This document shows positions 23,901 to 32,600 of a stretch of DNA of 64,000 bases, piece after piece; position 1 is the stretch's first letter, and every line of letters starts with the position of its first letter. The notes under the pieces were generated by a model, which was given only the letters and a program-made list of their open reading frames with translations, was not told where the DNA came from and did not search any database. The stretch comes from Monocercomonoides exilis (taxonomy: Eukaryota > Preaxostyla > Oxymonadida > Polymastigidae): positions 822,501 to 886,500 of the forward strand of contig LSRY02000026.1 in the NCBI GenBank assembly GCA_001643675.2, read 5' to 3'. A program made the translations under genes and the position numbers.

Positions 23901-26900
23901 GGAGGGGGGGTGAGAGTGGTGCTGAAGAGTGGGGAATCAGTGTTGAAAGTGAATGGGAGCTCATTTTCGATGTGCAAGTGCTCGAGTGAAACAGGGTGTG
24001 GAGGAGGGCTGTTTATTGATGGATCTGACCCAAATGCGAATTATGGAAATAAAAGTCAGATTCCACCTCTGAATTTCAAGATTGTGAACATTCTGTTTGT
24101 GATGAATGAGGCACATGTGGGGAAAGACGTGTTTGTCAGATGCCACTCGATTGCTCACCAGATCAACGAAACACTGTTTGCACTGAACTACAACCAGGAG
24201 TCACTGAACTCGAACAACTCGATCTGTGGGAGGGATGGTTGGAGCGAGGGAGATGTTGATCTGATTCCGCTGATCACATTCTATTATTCGGCACAGGTGT
24301 TTGTGAGTGGGAGAGGGAGTGATGGGAGGGGGTGTGGGGCACAGAGCAACCCATGTGTGAGCATCGACTGTGGGGTTGAGCACATCGAGGAAGGGGTGAT
24401 GAATGGGATTCTGATTGATGGGGAAGGGTTTGTGAGGAAGGAGTGTGTGATTGGAGATCTGGTTGTGAATTCATTGAAAAAGACACAGGGGATTGTTTGG
24501 TTGAACGGCAAGATTGAGAAATCGGGTGAGAAGGATTGTGTGATGGAGTTTGTGAATGAATGTTCAGTGGAGAGGTGCTCATTCCAGTTTGAAAATGGAT
24601 TTGAGGCTTTTCACAATTGTCTCATGAAAGTGAAGAATGGATCACTGGAGATACAGAAATGTGAATTCTTCTATTTCCCAACAACAACAGTTGAGGAAAT
24701 GAAGTTGAACAGTTCAGTTGTGAGTGTGGAGAGTGGAGAGCTGAAGATATTTGATTCAACATTCAGAGATATTCATTCAACAATATCAGTTCTTTCATTT
24801 TGTGAAGAATCAGAAGTGACAATTGATGAAACAAGAATGTCGAACATCAAATGTGAGGGAGATGTTGTGAGTGTTGGAGGGAAAGCGAAGGTGGAGATGA
24901 AAGAGATGGGAGTTGAGAATGTGACATTGCTGTTGGAGGGATGTGTGATTGGGATGGAAGATGCTGAGCAAGAGGTGAGTGTGCTGAACAGCTCATTCGG
25001 AAAGTGTGTGAATTCTGTGGATAAGGGAAGCATGATGCAGATTAGAAATTCCAAGGATGTGAGGGTTGAGATATGTGTGTTTGATGGAGAAAGAGAAGAT
25101 GAAATAGTCAATAAAGATAACAATAGAAAAGAGGGATTATGCAAATGGAATGGGTCATTGGTTGATGTTGAGAAGAGCAAGGTGGAGATGAGGGAAACAA
25201 CGATTATGAAGAGCAAGGGAGGAGGGTTGTGGGTGAGTGGAGGGAGTGTGAGAATTGAGAAAGGAGAATTTGAGAACAACAACCCATCGATCGAGGGATA
25301 TCCATCAGCTCGAAGGAATGTGATTTGTGAAGGGGATGGGGAGTTGGATGTTGTGAGTGTGAAAGGGGGAGATGGAATGTTGCCAAACACATCGTTGTGG
25401 ATATTGGATGAGGGATGCGAATTGGGAGGGATAGCAACTGAAAGAGGATCATCATTTTTCATCCCTGTTTTGGAAGAAGTGAAGAATATTTCTCAGCCAA
25501 ATGGAAATGTGGAGTTGATGATTGTGGGAAAGCTGCTTCTGCCATGTGATCTGTCAGTGAAGATGAGCATGGGAAATGGGGATGAAGAGGAGATTGTGAG
25601 AAAGGAAATTGAAGAAGAAGGGTTTGTGTCAGAGAATGAGATTCACACATTTATTTCATGTTCGGAATGGGAGAAGGAGAGAGAAGAGACAGAAGTGAGT
25701 GTGTGGATTGTGTTTGGGAAAGGAGATTCACCTTCATCAACAGAGCCATATATCCTGAAGAATAGGAGTGAAAGTGCTGGAAAAGGAGATGAAAGGATTG
25801 TTGAAGGAGGGAAAGAAGGGAAATCATCATGGGCTGTTTTTTGTTTGATATTTATTGTTTTGTTTTTGATCGTTCTTATTGTATCTGTGATATTCATTGT
25901 TCGATGGAGAAAAGCAAAGAAAGAAAACAAAGATCTGAGAGAGATAGTGAATGATAATATCAAAAAGGATCCGAAGGCGTTTGAGATGGTGACGATGGAG
26001 ATGTCACCTGAAGAGCAGTGGAGGAGAGCTGAGAGAGAGGCTGAGAAGAAGAATGAAGAGAGGATAAAGAAGAGAGTTTATGAGAAAAGCTTGGGACACT
26101 CGGAGTCATCTGAGCATCTTCTGTCTGAGAGTGGATCGACTGAATATATTCTGGGAAGGGATTCAGACAAGATTCCTCAATGGATGCTGGAGAAGGTTGA
26201 AGAAGAAGAAATTAGAAAGAGAACTCCTTCGCCATCCATCTCATCCACTTCAACAACAGACACTTCAGACACAGATACCACTTTTGTTCGATCAGAGAGC
26301 ATGTGCCCTACCACCTCTTCTATGTCGAATCTGGTGGATGCAATTGCTTGTTCATCGCCTCATGAGAAGCTGATTGTGGATCTGAGGGATTCATTGTTCA
26401 TGCTGCTTCATGGAAGGAACAAGACAAAGGAGATGGCGATTGGCTCGTTGAAAGAAAGAGAACAAACAGCTGCCCAGATCTTGTTCTGGGTGGCCAATCT
26501 GGCACTCCACTCTTTTGATGAAATGGAAAATGGATTGTCTTCTCTTTCCACTCTGAGTCCTCACATTGTGTTGTTTTCAGAACACATGGTGATCTGCATT
26601 GTTTTGCACTCTGACTTCTCACCTGATGATAGTTCAGACTCATCATCCATCTCATCATCGACTATTGTGACATCTGCCAGTGACAATGACGATGATGATA
26701 GTGACTCTCTTCCTTCTTCTGCCTTTGAGGATGATGAATACAACAGAAAGGAGTGTTTGAGGTGGAAGGCGCCAGAGCTGCTGGTCAACAAGAAGATGGG
26801 AGCAACAAAAGAATCAGTTGTGTTTTCGATAGGGATGATGTTGTGGGAGTGTCTGACACTGGAGATCCCGTTTGGGGAGTATGAAGGAGAGGTGGCAGGG

Positions 26901-27152
26901 CAGAAGATTGTGAATGGGGAGAGGCCGAATTTGTGTGTTGTGAAAAGCTTCACGATGAAAGGGATTATTGGGAAATGTGTTGAAGAAAGGGCAGAAGAGC
27001 GGATGGGGCTGGGGGATGTGAAGAGGGGGCTGACACAGTGTCTGCCAGCAGGGTCGCTGATCTTCACGATGACAGATGCGATGGACTATGTTGGAGAGTC
27101 ATGTGCTGTGGAGGGGAGCGAGTGTTTGGTGTCGAACACAGGAGCAGAATGA
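17955..27152 (+). CDS. Gene A: giant modular beta-helix surface protein with membrane span and pseudokinase
   Basis: A single uninterrupted exon of 3065 codons. The N-terminus (MLSGTCCFVCITCVQCLC) is a possible but weak signal peptide. Residues ~370-2450 carry about sixteen GGG-hydrophobic motifs (GGGMFIF, GGGLYM, GGGMRC, GGGMMLHL and others) with Cys, NGS and strand-turn repeats, like right-handed beta-helix/Pmp-type adhesins. Five modules of ~350-415 residues each open with a CG...C(L/A/S/V)(T/S)I signature (near residues 635, 996, 1361, 1711 and 2125). One membrane span lies at ~2623-2648 (WAVFCLIFIVLFLIVLIVSV). The cytosolic tail ends in kinase subdomains VIII-XI (LRWKAPELL; FSIGMMLWE) but lacks the glycine loop, VAIK Lys, HRD and DFG, so a pseudokinase is expected. 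It probably acts as a plasma-membrane receptor or adhesin; the ligand is unknown. It converges on its inverted paralogue B. Confidence 0.85.
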   Translation: MLSGTCCFVCITCVQCLCKGAANNEANLVEESINDRKSDYLGNSLFDGLPNEKNGDKNMIEMFVEGNEDGMEKDEKREKSKKNNLKMEDERNNQIWKENSVKIVNNEHFFGKREMMKIERKYEESEVEGCFVLINSSMKLKSLGLIQHDERNVVEVEDGSFFELDDCGMFILSGMSPFCLTGGCGVFQNISLSSSSTGFLKTFPSLFSSKSPKGESSEKYSVSVCSSHFSSFCVSSAPFLSSHFIPLVSLSHLTFFNISTANDSCTYPTVSFSQTSCLMNSCSFTSVCDVYDGGIVPSLNNPLASLTASNTSFVGCCRTRNVACEGTEAKKLTPVRQIIADYGANTFTWCWWNGSKTIGTSNSVSDGISSGGAIFMFNLENGELSVSHCSFNDCMAYYGGGGIMSRSIKSVESINNSFNFCTAQTYVGGGMFIFSISSCTLISKCELRNCKANSYGGGLYMESFQDSGADCVRIENEMEEGECMFDCSFSSCFVTGTSGGGMRCVIVPNAFKMRNIQFISCSALSEGGGLNLRPEKTEKPVDEFYCFFMFFHECRCRNLSFPYGHDIEFIDYFNIFMNFGIPFYECFTTNTDIQRVCYAYNYADSSDWMFDQTSKKDWLKDKTIYVSVNGSDATELCGANETFPCLTVKKGFEMCEVQISLTITLLEGDHQSETTTIEIGTKKISVIGKGRMESSIEMKSLSSTGSLFSVSTGHLGLLHMKVDCNSNTNPSPNVAVVSDGSGSLSLEDVVITRSNVGEYVISSSVFAVPLSQLSMVDVEIKDMNISQSLFSEPVLSSSSSSSSALFLTSTVSGGSTLVNLTVKNVKLIEGDGVVVAKSVAEGETFVVQNVTIEDCGCENGSGGGIKVEMETDASKLQVERTTTFKRCRSGKYGGGMMLHLADNSIDFSIASVDFSGCSASLGGNYVFVNGSDSVSWGITREKLNVQHDSSKYNEIVGYDRSDTTMGLFPLNVYLDRYPDAAHVGKGKDGVGGYDSWFCGFDYYPCATIIHAAQVRYADTNKKIELDSGYVLAEAVGMTDGHEWEISCARKGMEVGVKAPEDFESSCLIDVQSKSSMRNIKFGIPSALSGETSSSLITSNSTLLTLTDCSVVCSSENSIGYSFVNVIGGKVKVERLVIRETLIFGEHSLIEFSEGVESVVFCGCEVNNIEKRSGNGGWVSGVVGAERDEGKNGIIVIESCVVKGCRCVGGRGGGMSVVVKGEGSVVVNGSCVIDGCEAKGSGESSDGRSEGRGGGMMIVMESRDGSMKMESGREGLFVFGENNKASYGKDMFVECGGGVLLEWKVNGSSFSFFDFGVIPTDVLKLCGSEDGREGEVIPLFVYLCSMGTKLRVDGRGERALDQSHCGFEEFGCLTIDYCVGKRANINIHEIEVISESWIKNEMKIASFEVRVSGKEEGMSVLVRDEGSITQNNLIECTKSFEMGNLSFVLNEEMNGKRSGFIHSSSSTITITSCSVTFGNDELIGYNVICIEGGWLVVDGFVMEGGVRMSGKSPIVITNGVELEMNHSRMSGVGVTDGIGGGCLNVEMGVNGIVNIEGCNLSSVCSGGSGMKGGGMKISVGKGGRLEMKNVKYSGCEVPREDVEDGGRGMGGGMFVKLADEMGTFVMEGMEFEGCDGWKGKNVFVSGWDLREIVNEEHLKWEIKEEELGSLDELCGWERKTAGEEGYVIALVVYLWRNWSGDGFVSREKGGDFSGCGYSEAPCSSIDHLISLRYPTLGEGETHIAIVGSGLLSHSISFSSSFSSSISSSISESQKVVIEGTKKGTGVTISDEDENDLSDDDSMISSNVSLSFVNVSFTKPSITTHHEVLIESSGANTLLSVSDCSFGPGRGVAESFGYCVMRVNGGSVVIERCSLSLISELKGLIAFSPSAGEVTLQNVNISFAGVIERSLISMMEKDNQMNGEKKVFSNGNRPVLRVVGCSFANITNEGIGVSVVDVGSFEDGVECVMDECSMSSCKSGLSAEGGGVRVVLKSGESVLKVNGSSFSMCKCSSETGCGGGLFIDGSDPNANYGNKSQIPPLNFKIVNILFVMNEAHVGKDVFVRCHSIAHQINETLFALNYNQESLNSNNSICGRDGWSEGDVDLIPLITFYYSAQVFVSGRGSDGRGCGAQSNPCVSIDCGVEHIEEGVMNGILIDGEGFVRKECVIGDLVVNSLKKTQGIVWLNGKIEKSGEKDCVMEFVNECSVERCSFQFENGFEAFHNCLMKVKNGSLEIQKCEFFYFPTTTVEEMKLNSSVVSVESGELKIFDSTFRDIHSTISVLSFCEESEVTIDETRMSNIKCEGDVVSVGGKAKVEMKEMGVENVTLLLEGCVIGMEDAEQEVSVLNSSFGKCVNSVDKGSMMQIRNSKDVRVEICVFDGEREDEIVNKDNNRKEGLCKWNGSLVDVEKSKVEMRETTIMKSKGGGLWVSGGSVRIEKGEFENNNPSIEGYPSARRNVICEGDGELDVVSVKGGDGMLPNTSLWILDEGCELGGIATERGSSFFIPVLEEVKNISQPNGNVELMIVGKLLLPCDLSVKMSMGNGDEEEIVRKEIEEEGFVSENEIHTFISCSEWEKEREETEVSVWIVFGKGDSPSSTEPYILKNRSESAGKGDERIVEGGKEGKSSWAVFCLIFIVLFLIVLIVSVIFIVRWRKAKKENKDLREIVNDNIKKDPKAFEMVTMEMSPEEQWRRAEREAEKKNEERIKKRVYEKSLGHSESSEHLLSESGSTEYILGRDSDKIPQWMLEKVEEEEIRKRTPSPSISSTSTTDTSDTDTTFVRSESMCPTTSSMSNLVDAIACSSPHEKLIVDLRDSLFMLLHGRNKTKEMAIGSLKEREQTAAQILFWVANLALHSFDEMENGLSSLSTLSPHIVLFSEHMVICIVLHSDFSPDDSSDSSSISSSTIVTSASDNDDDDSDSLPSSAFEDDEYNRKECLRWKAPELLVNKKMGATKESVVFSIGMMLWECLTLEIPFGEYEGEVAGQKIVNGERPNLCVVKSFTMKGIIGKCVEERAEERMGLGDVKRGLTQCLPAGSLIFTMTDAMDYVGESCAVEGSECLVSNTGAE

Positions 27153-28375
27153 AATATGGGGGAGAGAGGAGGATGAGGATGTTGATTGAGATGAAATGGA
27201 TGAAATGGGTGGATGAGTCTTGGAGCAAGGGGCTAATGTGTGTGTACATGGGGATGGGGATGGGGAAGAGGGAGCGAGTGCAAAGTGGAGTGTGACGTTG
27301 CTGTCGCAGTGTGTTGAACTTTGCAAGAGAGAGCCGAACAGAAAGTGAGGGGTATGAAAGTGAGGGGTATGAAAGTGATGGGCAGGAAAAAGTTCAGTAT
27401 CTGGAAATGTGCTTTATTCTGCAAGTGGAGAGAATTGGATGATCATTTCATTGATTGGTTGATTGTGTGAATGTTTTTCTTGTTTTTATGTTTCATGCTT
27501 TTATTTTTTGAGAATTTTGTTTTTTGCATTTCTATGTTTTGTTAGAGAGAAATACTCAGAATTGAATGGAGATCAATCTCTCTTGTGAAATGAAAAACAC
27601 TGAATGGAGCCAATGCTTGTCTTGAGATTGGAAGGCTTAATCAAATTGAATCTGTTTGAATGTCTTCTTTTTCTTTTCTTCTCTTCTCTTCTCAGGAAGC
27701 AGAGCTGATGGGCACAAACACCGGAATGGACAGATAATACCACAACAATAAAAACGATTCAGTAATCATGTCTATTGATAATTGAATGTGATGAACTTTG
27801 TTTTCAAAAGTGATATATATGAATAGCTATATAAATTTAATGAATGTGTTATTTTCTTTTTTTTTTTTTGAAGAAGAAGAAGGTTTGTTGATTTGATGCT
27901 ATCAAATGTGTGAGATCAAAAGATAAATGGGGGATTACAGATTGAGAAAGAAATTGAATTTCAGTGTGAAGTGATTGAGGGGAGTCACTGAAATATCAAA
28001 TGTTTCAGACAGTATTGTTCATGCATGAAAACAACAAATTCATAAAAGATTATTTAAATTGAAAATAGCACTCACATATTCTTAATCAAATGCGATATGA
28101 AAACCTGGTTAATTTTTTAAGCTCTGAAAAATTACTTTTTTTGAGTTAAACTAACAAAATTCGAAATTCAAGGCAAATCACACAAACTATTGTATATTTT
28201 TAAAAACGTCTTCTGAATGATTATTAAAATTTTTCTCTCGTTCCGACTTTTTCGAAATCAAATATGGTGAGTTATTTATCTTATCCACTTTTTTTATCGG
28301 TACCTAAAATTTCTGGCTCTCCAGAGCACTTTCAGAAAAAAATAAATAATAGAAAATTAAAAATATTAATAATTA
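27153..28375. other. 3' flank of gene A (mirrored at 29699-30920)
   Basis: Non-coding, AT-rich toward the centre, and near-identical in inverted orientation to 29699-30920. Length differences are seen only in homopolymers: T13 at 27857 versus A11 at 30206, T6 versus A5 near 27520/30549, and T5 versus A6 near 27668/30401. A short GGGGTATGAAAGT direct repeat occurs at about 27345-27375. Confidence 0.7.
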
Positions 28376-28988
28376 GGGTAATTGCACAATATACGACCGT
28401 TAATAAAAATTTGTGAGGATGATTATAACATTATTATTAACTGTTTCGTAAAGTTATGATGTCTATCTTTTTTGTGGGAACTTTTGTTTTAAAATGAATC
28501 AAATTATTTTTTCCCTCAAAATTGGTATTGATCAAAAATTTTTTAACATCAATTATATTCAACAATAAACAAAATAAACAGATTAATATTTTCAATTCGA
28601 CCAGAACGCACTCAAATATGCTTTGAACATATTCAATTTAACAAAACCCCAATTTTAATAGAACATTTTTTGATCAATGTTAAATAATTTTTATAGTTAA
28701 TAAAATAAAGCAATTTATGCAACAGAATTTAACCCTTACAAGTTGATTTTGGATAAAACCCTAACATTAAAACTGTGATAAAATAAGCAAACAAATAAAA
28801 ACACTAAAAAAACTCAGTTATTTCATTTGAAATTGAAAAGGATTTAGAATTTTCTAGAAAATTTAAAATAAAATATTTCACAGTTTCCGCACACAATCAT
28901 CAGAAAAAAACTTATGTGCACAATATGTTGTTATCATAGCTGTGGAATATGACAATTTTGTGACCGGTCGTATCTTGTGCATTAACCA
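28376..28988. mobile_element. MITE copy 1 at the palindrome centre
   Basis: Flanked by TA on both sides (28374-28375 and 28989-28990). The left end begins GGGTAATTGCACAATATACG. The right end, read inward on the minus strand, begins TGGTTAATGCACAAGATACG. These imperfect terminal inverted repeats share a GCACAA.ATACGACCG core. The element is 613 bp with no coding capacity. Its right end coincides with the end of the left arm. Confidence 0.8.
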
Positions 28989-29085
28989 TACGAGCAAGTT
29001 TTTAATCTTAAAAATAAAACAAAGAACGCCAGATCTATTCACAAAAATTAAAATATGAAAAAATATTTTCAGGAATTGCTAATTA

Positions 29086-29698
29086 TGGTTAATGCACAAG
29101 ATACGACCGGTCACAAAATTGTCATATTCCACAGCTATGATAACAACATATTGTGCACATAAGTTTTTTTCTGATGATTGTGTGCGGAAACTGTGAAATA
29201 TTTTATTTTAAATTTTCTAGAAAATTCTAAATCCTTTTCAATTTCAAATGAAATAACTGAGTTTTTTTAGTGTTTTTATTTGTTTGCTTATTTTATCACA
29301 GTTTTAATGTTAGGGTTTTATCCAAAATCAACTTGTAAGGGTTAAATTCTGTTGCATAAATTGCTTTATTTTATTAACTATAAAAATTATTTAACATTGA
29401 TCAAAAAATGTTCTATTAAAATTGGGGTTTTGTTAAATTGAATATGTTCAAAGCATATTTGAGTGCGTTCTGGTCGAATTGAAAATATTAATCTGTTTAT
29501 TTTGTTTATTGTTGAATATAATTGATGTTAAAAAATTTTTGATCAATACCAATTTTGAGGGAAAAAATAATTTGATTCATTTTAAAACAAAAGTTCCCAC
29601 AAAAAAGATAGACATCATAACTTTACGAAACAGTTAATAATAATGTTATAATCATCCTCACAAATTTTTATTAACGGTCGTATATTGTGCAATTACCC
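29086..29698. mobile_element. MITE copy 2, mirror image of copy 1
   Basis: Reverse-complement copy of 28376-28988, with TA at 29084-29085 and 29699-29700. The 97 bp between the two MITEs (28989-29085) are unique apart from the flanking TA: the flank after copy 1 (CGAGCAAGTTTTTAATC) does not match the flank before copy 2. Confidence 0.8.
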
Positions 29699-32600
29699 TA
29701 ATTATTAATATTTTTAATTTTCTATTATTTATTTTTTTCTGAAAGTGCTCTGGAGAGCCAGAAATTTTAGGTACCGATAAAAAAAGTGGATAAGATAAAT
29801 AACTCACCATATTTGATTTCGAAAAAGTCGGAACGAGAGAAAAATTTTAATAATCATTCAGAAGACGTTTTTAAAAATATACAATAGTTTGTGTGATTTG
29901 CCTTGAATTTCGAATTTTGTTAGTTTAACTCAAAAAAAGTAATTTTTCAGAGCTTAAAAAAATTAACCAGGTTTTCATATCGCATTTGATTAAGAATATG
30001 TGAGTGCTATTTTCAATTTAAATAATCTTTTATGAATTTGTTGTTTTCATGCATGAACAATACTGTCTGAAACATTTGATATTTCAGTGACTCCCCTCAA
30101 TCACTTCACACTGAAATTCAATTTCTTTCTCAATCTGTAATCCCCCATTTATCTTTTGATCTCACACATTTGATAGCATCAAATCAACAAACCTTCTTCT
30201 TCTTCAAAAAAAAAAAGAAAATAACACATTCATTAAATTTATATAGCTATTCATATATATCACTTTTGAAAACAAAGTTCATCACATTCAATTATCAATA
30301 GACATGATTACTGAATCGTTTTTATTGTTGTGGTATTATCTGTCCATTCCGGTGTTTGTGCCCATCAGCTCTGCTTCCTGAGAAGAGAAGAGAAGAAAAG
30401 AAAAAAGAAGACATTCAAACAGATTCAATTTGATTAAGCCTTCCAATCTCAAGACAAGCATTGGCTCCATTCAGTGTTTTTCATTTCACAAGAGAGATTG
30501 ATCTCCATTCAATTCTGAGTATTTCTCTCTAACAAAACATAGAAATGCAAAAACAAAATTCTCAAAAAATAAAAGCATGAAACATAAAAACAAGAAAAAC
30601 ATTCACACAATCAACCAATCAATGAAATGATCATCCAATTCTCTCCACTTGCAGAATAAAGCACATTTCCAGATACTGAACTTTTTCCTGCCCATCACTT
30701 TCATACCCCTCACTTTCATACCCCTCACTTTCTGTTCGGCTCTCTCTTGCAAAGTTCAACACACTGCGACAGCAACGTCACACTCCACTTTGCACTCGCT
30801 CCCTCTTCCCCATCCCCATCCCCATGTACACACACATTAGCCCCTTGCTCCAAGACTCATCCACCCATTTCATCCATTTCATCTCAATCAACATCCTCAT
30901 CCTCCTCTCTCCCCCATATTTCATTCTGCTCCTGTGTTCGACACCAAACACTCGCTCCCCTCCACAGCACATGACTCTCCAACATAGTCCATCGCATCTG
31001 TCATCGTGAAGATCAGCGACCCTGCTGGCAGACACTGTGTCAGCCCCCTCTTCACATCCCCCAGCCCCATCCGCTCTTCTGCCCTTTCTTCAACACATTT
31101 CCCAATAATCCCTTTCATCGTGAAGCTTTTCACAACACACAAATTCGGCCTCTCCCCATTCACAATCTTCTGCCCTGCCACCTCTCCTTCATACTCCCCA
31201 AACGGGATCTCCAGTGTCAGACACTCCCACAACATCATCCCTATCGAAAACACAACTGATTCTTTTGTTGCTCCCATCTTCTTGTTGACCAGCAGCTCTG
31301 GCGCCTTCCACCTCAAACACTCCTTTCTGTTGTATTCATCATCCTCAAAGGCAGAAGAAGGAAGAGAGTCACTATCATCATCGTCATTGTCACTGGCAGA
31401 TGTCACAATAGTCGATGATGAGATGGATGATGAGTCTGAACTATCATCAGGTGAGAAGTCAGAGTGCAAAACAATGCAGATCACCATGTGTTCTGAAAAC
31501 AACACAATGTGAGGACTCAGAGTGGAAAGAGAAGACAATCCATTTTCCATTTCATCAAAAGAGTGGAGTGCCAGATTGGCCACCCAGAACAAGATCTGGG
31601 CAGCTGTTTGTTCTCTTTCTTTCAACGAGCCAATCGCCATCTCCTTTGTCTTGTTCCTTCCATGAAGCAGCATGAACAATGAATCCCTCAGATCCACAAT
31701 CAGCTTCTCATGAGGCGATGAACAAGCAATTGCATCCACCAGATTCGACATAGAAGAGGTGGTAGGGCACATGCTCTCTGATCGAACAAAAGTGGTATCT
31801 GTGTCTGAAGTGTCTGTTGTTGAAGTGGATGAGATGGATGGCGAAGGAGTTCTCTTTCTAATTTCTTCTTCTTCAACCTTCTCCAGCATCCATTGAGGAA
31901 TCTTGTCTGAATCCCTTCCCAGAATATATTCAGTCGATCCACTCTCAGACAGAAGATGCTCAGATGACTCCGAGTGTCCCAAGCTTTTCTCATAAACTCT
32001 CTTCTTTATCCTCTCTTCATTCTTCTTCTCAGCCTCTCTCTCAGCTCTCCTCCACTGCTCTTCAGGTGACATCTCCATCGTCACCATCTCAAACGCCTTC
32101 GGATCCTTTTTGATATTATCATTCACTATCTCTCTCAGATCTTTGTTTTCTTTCTTTGCTTTTCTCCATCGAACAATGAATATCACAGATACAATAAGAA
32201 CGATCAAAAACAAAACAATAAATATCAAACAAAAAACAGCCCATGATGATTTCCCTTCTTTCCCTCCTTCAACAATCCTTTCATCTCCTTTTCCAGCACT
32301 TTCACTCCTATTCTTCAGGATATATGGCTCTGTTGATGAAGGTGAATCTCCTTTCCCAAACACAATCCACACACTCACTTCTGTCTCTTCTCTCTCCTTC
32401 TCCCATTCCGAACATGAAATAAATGTGTGAATCTCATTCTCTGACACAAACCCTTCTTCTTCAATTTCCTTTCTCACAATCTCCTCTTCATCCCCATTTC
32501 CCATGCTCATCTTCACTGACAGATCACATGGCAGAAGCAGCTTTCCCACAATCATCAACTCCACATTTCCATTTGGCTGAGAAATATTCTTCACTTCTTC

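Larger units (their letters stand above)
19961..28988. repeat. Left arm of the large inverted repeat
   Basis: Position x in this arm pairs with 58073-x in the right arm (58074-x near the centre, owing to small homopolymer differences). It covers gene A from codon ~669 onward, its 3' flank and a MITE. Identity is near-complete except for patches described in the findings. The outer breakpoint is abrupt, at the segment encoding HQSETTTIEIG. Confidence 0.9.

Noticed and set aside
27345-27375. Short direct repeat GGGGTATGAAAGT downstream of gene A
   Set aside because: Only two copies in a non-coding flank; too short to call a functional element.
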